Below are positions 26,987 through 35,460 of a DNA stretch of 64,000 nucleotides, one piece after another. The notes beneath the pieces were generated by a model. That model saw only the letters and a list, made by a program, of their open reading frames with translations, was not told the origin of the DNA and ran no database searches. The position numbers and the translations under genes were made by a program. Source of the DNA: Beijerinckia sp. 28-YEA-48. GTDB lineage: Bacteria > Pseudomonadota > Alphaproteobacteria > Rhizobiales > Beijerinckiaceae. The DNA lies in assembly GCF_900104955.1 (NCBI RefSeq), contig NZ_FNSI01000001.1, positions 840,001 through 904,000 on the forward strand, written 5' to 3'. Every line of letters begins with the position of its first letter. Position 1 is the first letter of the stretch.

Positions 26987-26995
26987 GAGGACGCG

Positions 26996-28684
26996 ATGAA
27001 CATCGCAACCGCAACATCATCTACGACGACCCGCGACGAGCCGGTCGGTGATCTGATCGCCCGCACGCTGGCCGAAGCCGGCGTCACCCATGTCTTTGGC
27101 GTGATCTCGATTCACAACATGCCGATCCTCGATGCGATCTTCCGCCAGGGCCGCATCACTTTCGTGCCAGCGCGCGGCGAAGCCGGCGCCATGAACATGG
27201 CCGATGCCTATGCCCGCGTGTCGCGTTCGGTCGGTGTCGTCATCACCAGCACGGGCACGGCGGCCGGCAATGCCGCTGGCTCACAGGTGGAAGCGCTTAC
27301 CGCCGGTTCGCCGGTTCTGCACATCACAACCCAGATCGATACGCCCTGGATGGATCGCGATCGCGCCGCCATCCATGACGTGCCGCGCCAGCCCGACATG
27401 CTGAAGGCTGTGTCGAAGGCTTATTTCCGTCTGTGGGATGCCAATGGCGTCGTGCCGGTGGTGCATGCGGCGATCTCGGCGGCCTTGAGCGCGCCGACGG
27501 GGCCGGTGAGCCTGGAAATTCCCGTCGATGTGCAGCGCATGCCGGCGATCATCCCGCCGCGCATCGGCAAGCCGGTCGTCGTGCGCGTCGCGCCCGATGC
27601 CGATCATCTCGATCTCTTGGCCGACATGGTCAAGAAGGCGAAGCGGCCGATGCTGTATCTTGGCGGTGGCGCGCGTGGCGCCGAAGCCGCTGCGACGGCT
27701 TTGGTCGAGCGCGGTTTCTGCGCCGCCACCAGCACCAATGGCCGCGCCAGCGTGCCGGAAGATCATCCGCGCAACATCGGCGCTTTCAACATGACGCCAC
27801 AGGCGCAGGAGATCTACGATCGCTGCGACCTGATGATCGTCATCGGTTCGCGCCTGCGCGGCAACGAAACCCGCAACAATGCGCTGCGCCTCGGCAAGCC
27901 GTTGGTGCAGATCGACGCCGATGCGAGCCAGGGTGGCCGCAACTATCCGATCGATCTCTTCGTGCATGGTGATGCCAGCCTGGCGCTTGAAGGCCTGCTG
28001 CAACGCCTGCCGGCGAAGGTCGGTGGCGATGCGGATTTCGCCGCGGCCGTTCTCGCCGCCCGCGTCAAGGGCGAAGAGGGCGTCGCGCGCGGCCTCGGTG
28101 TCTATCAGAAGCTGGCCGACGTGCTGCGCGATCGCGTGCACACCCAGGCTTTGCCTTTCGTGCGCGACGTGACGATCGGCAATTCCACCTTCGGCAACCG
28201 CTATGTGCGCCTCGCGGCGCCACACCTGGGCGTCCATGCGCTCGGTGGCGGCATCGGCCAGGGTATTGCCATGACGGTGGGCGCCACCTTCGCGGCACAG
28301 GGCAAGAAGACCGTGTCGCTCGTCGGCGATGGCGGCGCGATGGTCAATATCGGCGAGCTCGCCACGGTGGTCGACAACGCCTGCGATACGGTCATCGTGA
28401 TGATGAACGACAAGGCCTATGGCGTCATCGCCAACATTCAGGATGCGCAATACGGCAATCGTCACGCCTATTGCCATCTGCTCACGCCTGATTTCGGCCT
28501 GCTCGCCAAGTCCATGGGCTTGCCCCATGTGCGCATCAGCAAGATCGACGATTTTGAGCCGGCCTTCGACAAGGCGTTGGCGGAGCGCGGCCCGATCATG
28601 CTCGAAGTCGATATGATCGCGATCGGCCCCTATGCGGAAGCCTTTGGCGGACCGCCGGCGGGTGCGGCGGGCGGCGCGCGCTGA
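26996..28684 (+). CDS. Thiamine diphosphate-dependent enzyme (acetolactate synthase/decarboxylase family)
   Basis: 562 residues with the three-domain ThDP fold. The catalytic Glu is in ARGEAGAMNMADAYAR (about residue 60). A central nucleotide-fold domain follows, then the ThDP/Mg motif GDGGAMVNIGELATVV ending at NDKAYG. IlvB, benzoylformate decarboxylase and oxalyl-CoA decarboxylase share this layout. No IlvH small subunit is adjacent, so a catabolic 2-oxoacid decarboxylase or lyase is more likely than branched-chain synthesis. Confidence 0.88.
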   Translation: MNIATATSSTTTRDEPVGDLIARTLAEAGVTHVFGVISIHNMPILDAIFRQGRITFVPARGEAGAMNMADAYARVSRSVGVVITSTGTAAGNAAGSQVEALTAGSPVLHITTQIDTPWMDRDRAAIHDVPRQPDMLKAVSKAYFRLWDANGVVPVVHAAISAALSAPTGPVSLEIPVDVQRMPAIIPPRIGKPVVVRVAPDADHLDLLADMVKKAKRPMLYLGGGARGAEAAATALVERGFCAATSTNGRASVPEDHPRNIGAFNMTPQAQEIYDRCDLMIVIGSRLRGNETRNNALRLGKPLVQIDADASQGGRNYPIDLFVHGDASLALEGLLQRLPAKVGGDADFAAAVLAARVKGEEGVARGLGVYQKLADVLRDRVHTQALPFVRDVTIGNSTFGNRYVRLAAPHLGVHALGGGIGQGIAMTVGATFAAQGKKTVSLVGDGGAMVNIGELATVVDNACDTVIVMMNDKAYGVIANIQDAQYGNRHAYCHLLTPDFGLLAKSMGLPHVRISKIDDFEPAFDKALAERGPIMLEVDMIAIGPYAEAFGGPPAGAAGGAR

Positions 28685-29508
28685 TGCGGCTGGCTCTGAT
28701 CGGATATGGCAGCATTGCCCGCCAGGCGCTCGGCGCCCTGGCGGACACCCTGCCGTCGCCGCTGGAAGCCGTGATCTGCCTGGCACGGGAAAAGGGCGCC
28801 AATCGCGCCCGCGACCTGCTGGAAAGTTTTGGCGGACGGCTGGCGCGCCAGCGCCTGGTGGTCGGTTCGATGGCGGAGTTGCAGCAGTATCGACCGCTGC
28901 TGGTGGCCGAGGCTGCCGGGCATGGTGCACTGAAGATGTATGGCGCCGAAGTGTTGCAAGGCGGCGCCGATCTGATCGTGACTTCCGTGGGCGCGCTGGC
29001 CGATAGCGAGTTGCGCGGTCAGCTCGATACGGCGGCGCAAAGCTCGGGCGCCTCCTATCATCTGTGTCCCGGCGCCGTTGGTGGGCTCGACCTGCTCGCC
29101 GCCGCGAAGCTGTCGGGCCTCGATCAGGTGACCTACACGTCGCGCAAACCGCCAAAAGCCTGGATGGGATCGCCGGCTGAAAAGGTGGTCGACCTTGCGG
29201 CGCTGACATCGGCTCACGTGTTCTACGAGGGCGCCGCGGCCGATGCCGCGCGCGACTATCCGCAGAACGCCAATGTGGCGGCGACCGTGGCGCTGGTGGG
29301 GGCGGGATTTGAAGCCACCCGGGTGCGTCTGATCGCCGATCCGGCCGTCAGCCGCAACATTCACGAGATCTCGGTGCGGTCGAAAAGCGTCGATTTCGAG
29401 CTGCGGATCGAAGGCCGGCCGTCGCCCGACAATCCCAAGACATCGCTGACCACGGGCTTTGCCCTGGCGCGGCAGATTCTCGACAACCTGAAATTGAATC
29501 GGCCTTAA
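28684..29508 (+). CDS. Aspartate dehydrogenase-like NAD(P)-dependent oxidoreductase
   Basis: 274 residues. The Rossmann motif is LIGYGSIA at the N-terminus, and the AspDH domain shows LCPGAVGGLDLLAAAK and YPQNANVAATVAL. The family oxidises L-aspartate to iminoaspartate. Here, in a catabolic operon and overlapping the ThDP gene by one base (TGATG), it more likely handles an amino or imino acid intermediate. It is the third and last gene of this operon. Confidence 0.85.
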   Translation: MRLALIGYGSIARQALGALADTLPSPLEAVICLAREKGANRARDLLESFGGRLARQRLVVGSMAELQQYRPLLVAEAAGHGALKMYGAEVLQGGADLIVTSVGALADSELRGQLDTAAQSSGASYHLCPGAVGGLDLLAAAKLSGLDQVTYTSRKPPKAWMGSPAEKVVDLAALTSAHVFYEGAAADAARDYPQNANVAATVALVGAGFEATRVRLIADPAVSRNIHEISVRSKSVDFELRIEGRPSPDNPKTSLTTGFALARQILDNLKLNRP

Positions 29509-29536
29509 GACGCGCCAAAACAAAGTCCCCGGGGCA

Positions 29537-29591
29537 AAATTGCGTTTCGAAACGCAATTTGCTCTCGGGTTGCCACAATCGCAGGCAACCC
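29537..29591. repeat. 24-bp perfect palindrome followed by an 8-bp hairpin
   Basis: 29537-29560 is a perfect palindrome with half-site AAATTGCGTTTC. It is followed by GGGTTGCC (29567) and GGCAACCC (29584) forming a second hairpin with a 9-nt loop. They lie between the AspDH-like and PRC-barrel genes. They may act as a terminator without a U-run or as a protein-binding site. Confidence 0.7.
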
Positions 29592-29663
29592 TGGGCGGCC
29601 CTTGTGCGTTGAGGTGGGGAGGCGGCCGCGCCTCACCCTTTCTCATCAATGCAGGAGGACGAA

Positions 29664-30032
29664 ATGGTCGCTCTTGATGAAACGACATCTCTGATCGCGG
29701 CGGGAAAAGTCACCGGCACGCCGGTCTTCAACACGGCGGGGGAAGCGCTGGGCGAAATCTACGACATCATGATCGACAAGCAGTCGGGCAAGATTGCTTA
29801 TGCGGTGATGTCGTTTGGCGGCTTTCTGTCGATTGGCGAGCGCTATCACCCGTTGCCCTGGAACAGCTTGAAATACGACACGCGGCAGGGCGGCTATGTG
29901 GTTGGCCTGACACGAGAACAGCTCGAAGGGGCGCCGACGATTACGCAAGCCGACCCGCTGCATTGGGAAGAGCGTGGACCAGAGCCAGGCATCCATGGCG
30001 CCTATAAGGCGCCGCCGTACTGGCCGTTTTGA
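29664..30032 (+). CDS. PRC-barrel domain protein
   Basis: 122 residues with one PRC-barrel domain: VTGTPVFNTAGEALGEIYDIMI, then GKIAYAVMSFGGFLSIGERY and PLPWNSLKYD. The domain occurs in photosynthetic reaction-centre H subunits and RNA-processing proteins; free-standing copies are common stress-associated proteins in Alphaproteobacteria. The ATG at 29664 follows a strong AGGAGG box, so the in-frame ATG at 29649 is unlikely. The C-terminal tail is Pro/Tyr-rich. Confidence 0.9.
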   Translation: MVALDETTSLIAAGKVTGTPVFNTAGEALGEIYDIMIDKQSGKIAYAVMSFGGFLSIGERYHPLPWNSLKYDTRQGGYVVGLTREQLEGAPTITQADPLHWEERGPEPGIHGAYKAPPYWPF

Positions 30033-30165
30033 TCCGCGCCGAAAGGCCGCTGCCAAGCAAAATTGCGCCGTGGCATCTGCGCGATGCAACGGCGTTGCTT
30101 ATGAAAAGCAGGGAGCAGAGGGCTGATCGGACGCTGACGAATGGATTAAATTGAGCGTCTGATCG

Positions 30166-30363
30166 CTAGAGCTGGGATTGTTGGGAGGGCTTGTTGGTTG
30201 ACAGATCCCGCGAGGTTTCAGCCTTGGAGACGAGGTGCAGCCGCAGCGCGTAAAGCGCGACCGCGGCAATACCGAGCATCAGTACCGAGCCGATGCCGGC
30301 CATCCACATGAAATCCGCATAATCGATAATCATCTGTGGTCCAAACTCAATAAATGTACACAA
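30166..30363 (-). CDS. Small single-pass membrane protein
   Basis: Up to 65 residues with one clear membrane helix (MAGIGSVLMLGIAAVALYAL) and a short polar C-terminal tail. Two starts are possible, 30363 or 30333 (MIIDYADF); neither has a good ribosome-binding site. Function unknown. The membrane segment supports a real gene, but this is tentative. Confidence 0.5.
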   Translation of the reverse strand: MCTFIEFGPQMIIDYADFMWMAGIGSVLMLGIAAVALYALRLHLVSKAETSRDLSTNKPSQQSQL

Positions 30364-30496
30364 ACTGTACGCACCGCTTCCTAAGGGAGCCGGTTTAAAA
30401 GTCCTTAAATCTGATCTCCGAAAGAGAAGAAAAAAATCGTCAGATTGCGATAGTCGCGCCCGCTTATGGTTTTCAAATCATGAAATAGCGTTCGGG

Positions 30497-30970
30497 TCAG
30501 CCCTTCTTCAGCCGTACCAGAATGGTGTCGAGCGTCGATAGGAAGGTTGAGCGGTCACGTGGACTAAAGGGTTTGGGGCCGCGCGTGACGGCACCAGCAT
30601 CGCGCATATCCTGCATCAGATTGCGGGTCGCAAGCGCCATGCCGATCGAACTGGGCGTGAACTCGCGGCCGTTCGGCGCCACGACGGCAGCGCCAACCTT
30701 CACGCAGCGCGCCGCGAGCGGCACATCGGCCGTGATGACCACATCGCGCGGGGTCGCATGGTCGGCGATCCAATTGTCGGCCGCATCCATGCCGGCGGGC
30801 ACGAGAATGCGCTCGATCATCGGATCTCTTGGCACCTGCATATAGCTGTTGGCGACGATCAAGACGCGCAGCTTGTGCCGGGCGGCGACGCGATAGACTT
30901 CGTCCTTCACGGGGCAGGCATCGGCGTCGATGATGATGCGGGAAGGGGCGTCGGGCAAATCAGTGGACAT
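30497..30970 (-). CDS. YaiI/YqxD family protein (UPF0178)
   Basis: 157 residues, the usual family length. IIIDADACPVKDEVYRVA (about residues 11-28) and the later ITADVPLAARCVKVGAAVVAPNG are the conserved blocks, with acidic residues placed as in PIN-like nucleases. The precise activity is not established. ATG 30970 is preferred because conserved sequence starts about ten residues later. Confidence 0.9.
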   Translation of the reverse strand: MSTDLPDAPSRIIIDADACPVKDEVYRVAARHKLRVLIVANSYMQVPRDPMIERILVPAGMDAADNWIADHATPRDVVITADVPLAARCVKVGAAVVAPNGREFTPSSIGMALATRNLMQDMRDAGAVTRGPKPFSPRDRSTFLSTLDTILVRLKKG

Positions 30971-31061
30971 CGGGCGGCAATGTGCCATCCCGCGACCTGT
31001 GAGGAAAGGTGGTCGGGATTTTAATGGCGGGAGATCGCCGTCTCTTTCAGCCTCGCTCAAC

Positions 31062-31673
31062 TCACGCCGCGTGCGGCGTCAGGCGCTGTTTCGAAGCTGC
31101 AAAGAGATCGCGGCCAATGGTGCGCGCGGTGTCGAGATGTGACTGGGCGTCCGAGCCGGGTAGAAGTTCGGAGGTGACCACAGGTGCCCCGCAATAATTG
31201 AAGATCCCATGATCGATCTGCGTTTTCATCGCACCGAAATAGCCGTGCCGCGCATAGGTGCGCAGGTCCGCGCCACCGATTGCGACCAGATGAACCTTCA
31301 GGTGGCGCAGCTTCTTGACCAGCTTGGTGTCAGGGCCTTCGTCGTAAGCCCAGCCGTTGGCGAAGACGCGGTCGATCCACCCCTTGAGAAGGCCAGGCAT
31401 CGACCACCAATAGACCGGATAGACCAGGACCAGCGCATCGGCGCGATCGATCCTGGCCTGTTCGGCGGCGACGTCGGCGGGAGGCGCTGCCTCACGACGG
31501 TGCAGGGCGAGATCAGCAGCGGTGAAGCGCGGATCGAAGGCTTCGGCCGCCAGATCGGCGATTTCATAGGAATGGCCCGGGCCGGACAAGGAGAGGCCCT
31601 CGGCCACTTGCCTGGCGATGCTGTGGGTGAGCGACTGCGGCTCGGGATGGGCGACGACGATGAGGGCATGCAT
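31062..31673 (-). CDS. Flavodoxin-like NAD(P)H-quinone oxidoreductase
   Basis: 203 residues. The N-terminal strand ALIVVAHPEPQSLTHSIA is the family FMN-phosphate region. VYPVYWWSMPGLLKGWIDRV and the later GGADLRTYARHGYFG match the KefF/NQO-type two-electron quinone reductases. It should reduce quinones or nitro compounds. It is divergent from a TetR gene with a palindromic operator between them, so derepression by a xenobiotic or quinone is likely. Confidence 0.9.
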   Translation of the reverse strand: MHALIVVAHPEPQSLTHSIARQVAEGLSLSGPGHSYEIADLAAEAFDPRFTAADLALHRREAAPPADVAAEQARIDRADALVLVYPVYWWSMPGLLKGWIDRVFANGWAYDEGPDTKLVKKLRHLKVHLVAIGGADLRTYARHGYFGAMKTQIDHGIFNYCGAPVVTSELLPGSDAQSHLDTARTIGRDLFAASKQRLTPHAA

Positions 31674-31720
31674 GGCGAAACGCGCTCCTGCCGGCAGTTG
31701 CCGGCACGTGATCTGTCTTA

Positions 31721-31749
31721 TATACTTTTAGTAAGTTACTAATGGTATA
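31721..31749. promoter_or_regulatory. TetR operator between quinone reductase and tetR
   Basis: A 29-bp dyad with core TTAGTAA-G-TTACTAA (31728-31742) and outer arms TATAC/GTATA. It ends 5 nt before the regulator ATG and lies 48 nt before the reductase start, where one bound repressor could block both promoters. Confidence 0.75.
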
Positions 31750-31754
31750 TTATC

Positions 31755-32396
31755 ATGTCAAGTCCTGAAGCGCTGGAAAAGGCTAAGGGTCCGCGTCGCC
31801 GCCTGTCCCGGCAGGATCGGCATCGGCAATTGATCGAAGTTGCCTGGCGGTTGGTGTGCGCCGAAGGGACGGAGGCTTTGACGCTCGGGCGGCTCGCCGA
31901 ACAGGCTGGCGTCACCAAGCCCGTCGTCTACGATCACTTCGAGACGCGCTCTGGCCTGCTGGCAGCGCTCTACCAGGATTTCGATGCCCGTCAGAACGCG
32001 CTCATGGATGTGGCGCTCGCGGCCAGCACGCCGACGCTCGCGGGGCGGGCGGCGGTCATCGCTTCATCTTATGTCGACTGCGTGCTGCTACAGGGGCGCG
32101 AGATTCCCGGCGTCATCGCGGCTCTTGCCGGTTCGCCGGAGCTTGAGAAGATCAAGCGTGACTACGAGAAGGCCTTTATCGAAAAATGCCGCTTGGCGCT
32201 CGCGCCTTTCGCCAGCGCGGGTGCCATTGCACCGGCCGGACTGTGGGCGATGCTGGGGGCGGCGGAAGCGCTCTCCCACGCTGCCGCGACCGGGGATATC
32301 ACGCCGGTGCAAGCCCAGGACGAATTGCTGGCGACGATCGTTGCGATGGTTGGCAGGCAGGGGGCCAGCACGGCGCGGTCGGGCAAGCGTGCTTGA
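31755..32396 (+). CDS. TetR/AcrR family transcriptional regulator
   Basis: 213 residues. The N-terminal HTH (LIEVAWRLVCAEGTEAL, then LAEQAGVTKPVVYDHFET) is typical of TetR. The C-terminal ligand-binding helices are Ala/Leu-rich. It is divergent from the flavodoxin-like quinone reductase, with a clear operator immediately upstream of its own start, which implies autoregulation. It ends inside a terminator stem. Confidence 0.93.
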   Translation: MSSPEALEKAKGPRRRLSRQDRHRQLIEVAWRLVCAEGTEALTLGRLAEQAGVTKPVVYDHFETRSGLLAALYQDFDARQNALMDVALAASTPTLAGRAAVIASSYVDCVLLQGREIPGVIAALAGSPELEKIKRDYEKAFIEKCRLALAPFASAGAIAPAGLWAMLGAAEALSHAAATGDITPVQAQDELLATIVAMVGRQGASTARSGKRA

Positions 32397-32433
32397 AGCC
32401 GTGTATCCGGCTTCAAGCTTCTCTTTCTTTTTT
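32391..32433 (+). terminator. Intrinsic terminator of tetR
   Basis: Perfect 11-bp stem GCTTGAAGCCG/CGGCTTCAAGC with a 6-nt loop, then a T-rich run ending TTTCTTTTTT. The tetR stop codon (32394-32396) lies within the left arm. Confidence 0.9.
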
Positions 32434-32438
32434 CTTGG

Positions 32439-33500
32439 CTATTGCACGCCGCCCTTGTTGACCACGGGGCCGGTATAGGCCTCGAAACGCTTGCGCAGAT
32501 CGATGATCAGCGGCTCGTTCGAGACGAAGGCGTTATAGTCGAGGGCGGCATTCGCGGCGGAGAGCGGTTTGAAGCCGGCCGGTGGTGGCACGTCGGTGCG
32601 CGCCGAGAAGACGCCGGAGCGCCGCTGTTGCTCGGGCTGCAGATACCAGTTGAGAAAGAGCTTGGCGGCGTTGGGGTGCGGCGCATCCTTGAAAATGCCG
32701 GCTGTGAGGGTGAAGGTCACGATGGGGTCGTCTTGCGGGATGACGAGTTCGACCGGCGCGCCGCTCTGCTTCAATGATCCGGTGGTGGAGGTCGTTGCGT
32801 CGAAAGTCACCAGGCGTTCGCCGGAGGCGATGGCGCGAATAACGCCGAGATGGCCTTGGATAAAGCTGGGTTTGTTGGCCATGAAGCGGTCCATATAGGA
32901 CCAGCCGTATTTTTGAACGATGGTGTAGAAGACGTAGAGCGTGGCGTCATCGTCCGCCGGATAGCAGGTGATGATCTTGTCGGAAAATTCCGGCTTGAGA
33001 AAATCCAGCGCCGATTTCGGCACTTCGTTCGCGGCAACCGCGTTCTTGTTATAGGCATAGGCGATCGCATTGACGCGCGCGGTGGTGAAGGCGCCGTCGG
33101 GATCCTTGAAGACGGGGGCGATGTTTTCATGACCCTCGACCTGGAAATTCAGCAGCAGGTTGCGCTTCTTCCAGGCAACGAAATCCTGGGCCGTCTGAAA
33201 CAACGCCATGTCGGCTTCGAGCTTGCCGGCCTTGAGCTGCTGCTCGATCTTATCGTTCAGCACATTGCTGAAGCCGCCCGTCACGCTGACTTTTATGCCG
33301 GGAAACTTCTGTTCGAATTCGGCGACGATGCCTTGATAAGGTGCGACCGGGCCGCCGGTATAAAGAGTGAGCGCGCCTTCGGCTTTTGCCTTCTCATAGA
33401 GATCGCTCGTCATGTCGGCCTTGGCGCTCGCCGCACTCATGGCGACGACGAGTGCCGCAGCCGGGATCACCCCGGCTGCTGTGCGGAAACTCTTCATCAT
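32439..33500 (-). CDS. Extracellular solute-binding protein (iron(III)/polyamine type), orphan
   Basis: 353 residues. The signal peptide (ends SAASAKA) is followed by a type 2 periplasmic-binding fold: ALTLYTGGPVAPYQGIVAEF, FEQKFPGIKV and the conserved FLNWYLQPEQQRRSG near the C-terminus. The family serves Fe3+, thiamine or phosphonate-like ABC importers. No permease or ATPase is next to it. It has a GGAGGGGGG box before ATGATG. Confidence 0.88.
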   Translation of the reverse strand: MMKSFRTAAGVIPAAALVVAMSAASAKADMTSDLYEKAKAEGALTLYTGGPVAPYQGIVAEFEQKFPGIKVSVTGGFSNVLNDKIEQQLKAGKLEADMALFQTAQDFVAWKKRNLLLNFQVEGHENIAPVFKDPDGAFTTARVNAIAYAYNKNAVAANEVPKSALDFLKPEFSDKIITCYPADDDATLYVFYTIVQKYGWSYMDRFMANKPSFIQGHLGVIRAIASGERLVTFDATTSTTGSLKQSGAPVELVIPQDDPIVTFTLTAGIFKDAPHPNAAKLFLNWYLQPEQQRRSGVFSARTDVPPPAGFKPLSAANAALDYNAFVSNEPLIIDLRKRFEAYTGPVVNKGGVQ

Positions 33501-33552
33501 GTCCCCCCTCCCAGTTTACCGGAAGACCTTCACAAAGCTTCCGGCCATCTCT

Positions 33553-35325
33553 CTATTTTTGCGGCGTGGCCTGCGCTGATCGCTCCGCATCCAAAACCGG
33601 CACGATGAGTTGCGACGGATAGTCCTTGCTGTGGAAGAAGGTATCCGTGCCGTTCTGCCGGGCGCTGTAGGGATGGGTGAAGATCGCGTCGGTGATGGAT
33701 GAATCGCCGTTGCTGATCTCAAGGCGCAGGCGGCTACCCTTTTTGAAGAGATAGGCCGTGGGCATGACGGCGATCTCATATTTGTACACCTTGCCCGGCT
33801 CGATCGGCTGTGGGTTTTCGTGGGTGTAATAGGGGGCGTTTTCCAGCGATTGCTTGGCATCGATGGCGCGATGGGAGGCCATCAGCCAGCCCTTGGTGAC
33901 GATGCGGGCGCGGGGCTGCACGCCACGGGCATGCTCTTCGTCGGCCTGCTGCGATTGATCGGAAATTTTGACGATGAACTGCGTGTCCGGTTGGGTCGAT
34001 GCCGCATAGAGGACGAGCTTGATCGGTCCCGTAATCTCCGTATCGCGATCGAAAGGTTGCGTCACGAAGGTCAAAACGCGCCGCGCCGGATCGGGACGCC
34101 CATCGGGGCCAGGGCCGACGACGCCGTTGCGCCAGCCGGCGTCGGGATAAGTATAGGTGGTCTTGCCGTTCGCGCTGTCTGAAACCTCCGACGTCAGAAG
34201 ACCGTCGTTGAGGGACGTGACGCTGCCGCTGGGGCCTGCCGCCAGATAATAGCTGCGATAGTTCGCGGCTTTCGGCGGCCAGGCGTCGGCTGTCTCCATA
34301 CGGTTGCCGTTGACGAGAGCATAGCGAACGGTCGGCTCCTTCTGATAGGCCGTCGGCTCGCCTTTCAAGCACCAGTCATAGAACGGCAGCAGGTAGCGCT
34401 CGTGGAACTTGATGCTGGCATATTCGGCAACGGCTTCGTTCACATCGGCGCCGCCCAGAACCAGAAGTTTCTTGGGGCCGGCGACCCGTTGAAAGCCCAG
34501 GATATTGCCGTTCAGATGCAGGTCGACCTTGCCCCAGACGCCAATGGAATAGACGGGGATTTTGACCCGATGCAGATTTTCGCCGGCTGAACGTTCGCGC
34601 CAAAATGCGTCATAGGTCGGATGGCGCCGCATGTTCAGCGAATAGTCCCAGGGCACTTCACGAGACGGGCCGGTCAGCGGACGCTGGTTGTAGTTGCGAA
34701 CCGTGCTCCACCACCCTTCCGGATAGGCGCCTGGAATGCCGCCTGTATAGGCGGATTGCCGATAGGTATCGATGTGGCCGTCATAGGGCGCGATACAGGC
34801 CAGGTGCGGTGGCGCCTGCGTGGCCGCGAACCATTGAGAGCGCGCGTAATAGGACTGGCCGACACCGCCGACCTTGCCGCTCGACCAGGGTTGCTTGGCG
34901 ATCCATTCGATCACTTCGTAGAGATCGCGTTGTTCGCGCCGGCTTTGATATTGATACTGGCCGCCGGAGCGGCCGGTGCCTCTGACATCCATATGGATAT
35001 AGGCGTAGCCATGCGCATTGTAGAAGCCGATGGGGCCGAGCTCTTGAATCGGGTAGATCGAAACCGCCGGCAGGCCGTCATTGTCGAAGCGATAGGGCGA
35101 GGCGGCGAGCAGGGTCGGGGCGGGGCCCGGTGTCTTGGGCAGATAGAGCGCAGCGGAGATGGTGATGCCGTCGCTCATGGGGACTTGAATGATGCGGGCA
35201 GGGGAACGTTCTGGTGCGCGCTCTTGCGCGCGTTCTGGCGCAGGCTCTTGTGCAGTGGCGTAAAGAGGCAAAAGCGTGAGCAGGCCAACCAAAAATTGGC
35301 GCGCATGCGATCCATAGGTGCGCAT
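33553..35325 (-). CDS. CocE/NonD-type secreted hydrolase (X-Pro dipeptidyl-peptidase-like)
   Basis: 590 residues. A signal peptide (LVGLLTLLPLYATA) precedes a short Glu/Pro/Arg repeat (PERAQERAPERSPAR). Next comes the alpha/beta hydrolase domain with MDVRGTGRSGG and the nucleophile elbow GVGQSYYAR. The C-terminal jelly-roll domain runs from about residue 380 (ITGPIKLVLYAAS, SRLRLEISNGD). Members hydrolyse esters or amides, for example cocaine or glutaryl-ceph compounds. An AGGGAGG box precedes ATG 35325. The substrate is unknown. Confidence 0.9.
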   Translation of the reverse strand: MRTYGSHARQFLVGLLTLLPLYATAQEPAPERAQERAPERSPARIIQVPMSDGITISAALYLPKTPGPAPTLLAASPYRFDNDGLPAVSIYPIQELGPIGFYNAHGYAYIHMDVRGTGRSGGQYQYQSRREQRDLYEVIEWIAKQPWSSGKVGGVGQSYYARSQWFAATQAPPHLACIAPYDGHIDTYRQSAYTGGIPGAYPEGWWSTVRNYNQRPLTGPSREVPWDYSLNMRRHPTYDAFWRERSAGENLHRVKIPVYSIGVWGKVDLHLNGNILGFQRVAGPKKLLVLGGADVNEAVAEYASIKFHERYLLPFYDWCLKGEPTAYQKEPTVRYALVNGNRMETADAWPPKAANYRSYYLAAGPSGSVTSLNDGLLTSEVSDSANGKTTYTYPDAGWRNGVVGPGPDGRPDPARRVLTFVTQPFDRDTEITGPIKLVLYAASTQPDTQFIVKISDQSQQADEEHARGVQPRARIVTKGWLMASHRAIDAKQSLENAPYYTHENPQPIEPGKVYKYEIAVMPTAYLFKKGSRLRLEISNGDSSITDAIFTHPYSARQNGTDTFFHSKDYPSQLIVPVLDAERSAQATPQK

Positions 35326-35460
35326 GGTTTCCTCCCTGATGTCATTTCTATAGCCGCTCGATCTTAGCGAGAGGTCTTGGAAACTGCGAGCCTTATTCTA
35401 CACTTATGGGTTTAATTCACTCTGAGCCTGGTCGGACTTCTGTCGGATTCCGCTTCACAC

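Noticed and set aside
27281..29209. Minus-strand frame of 642 codons
   Set aside because: Antisense to the ThDP enzyme and AspDH-like genes; low-complexity Arg/Ala/Pro-rich product with no domain pattern.
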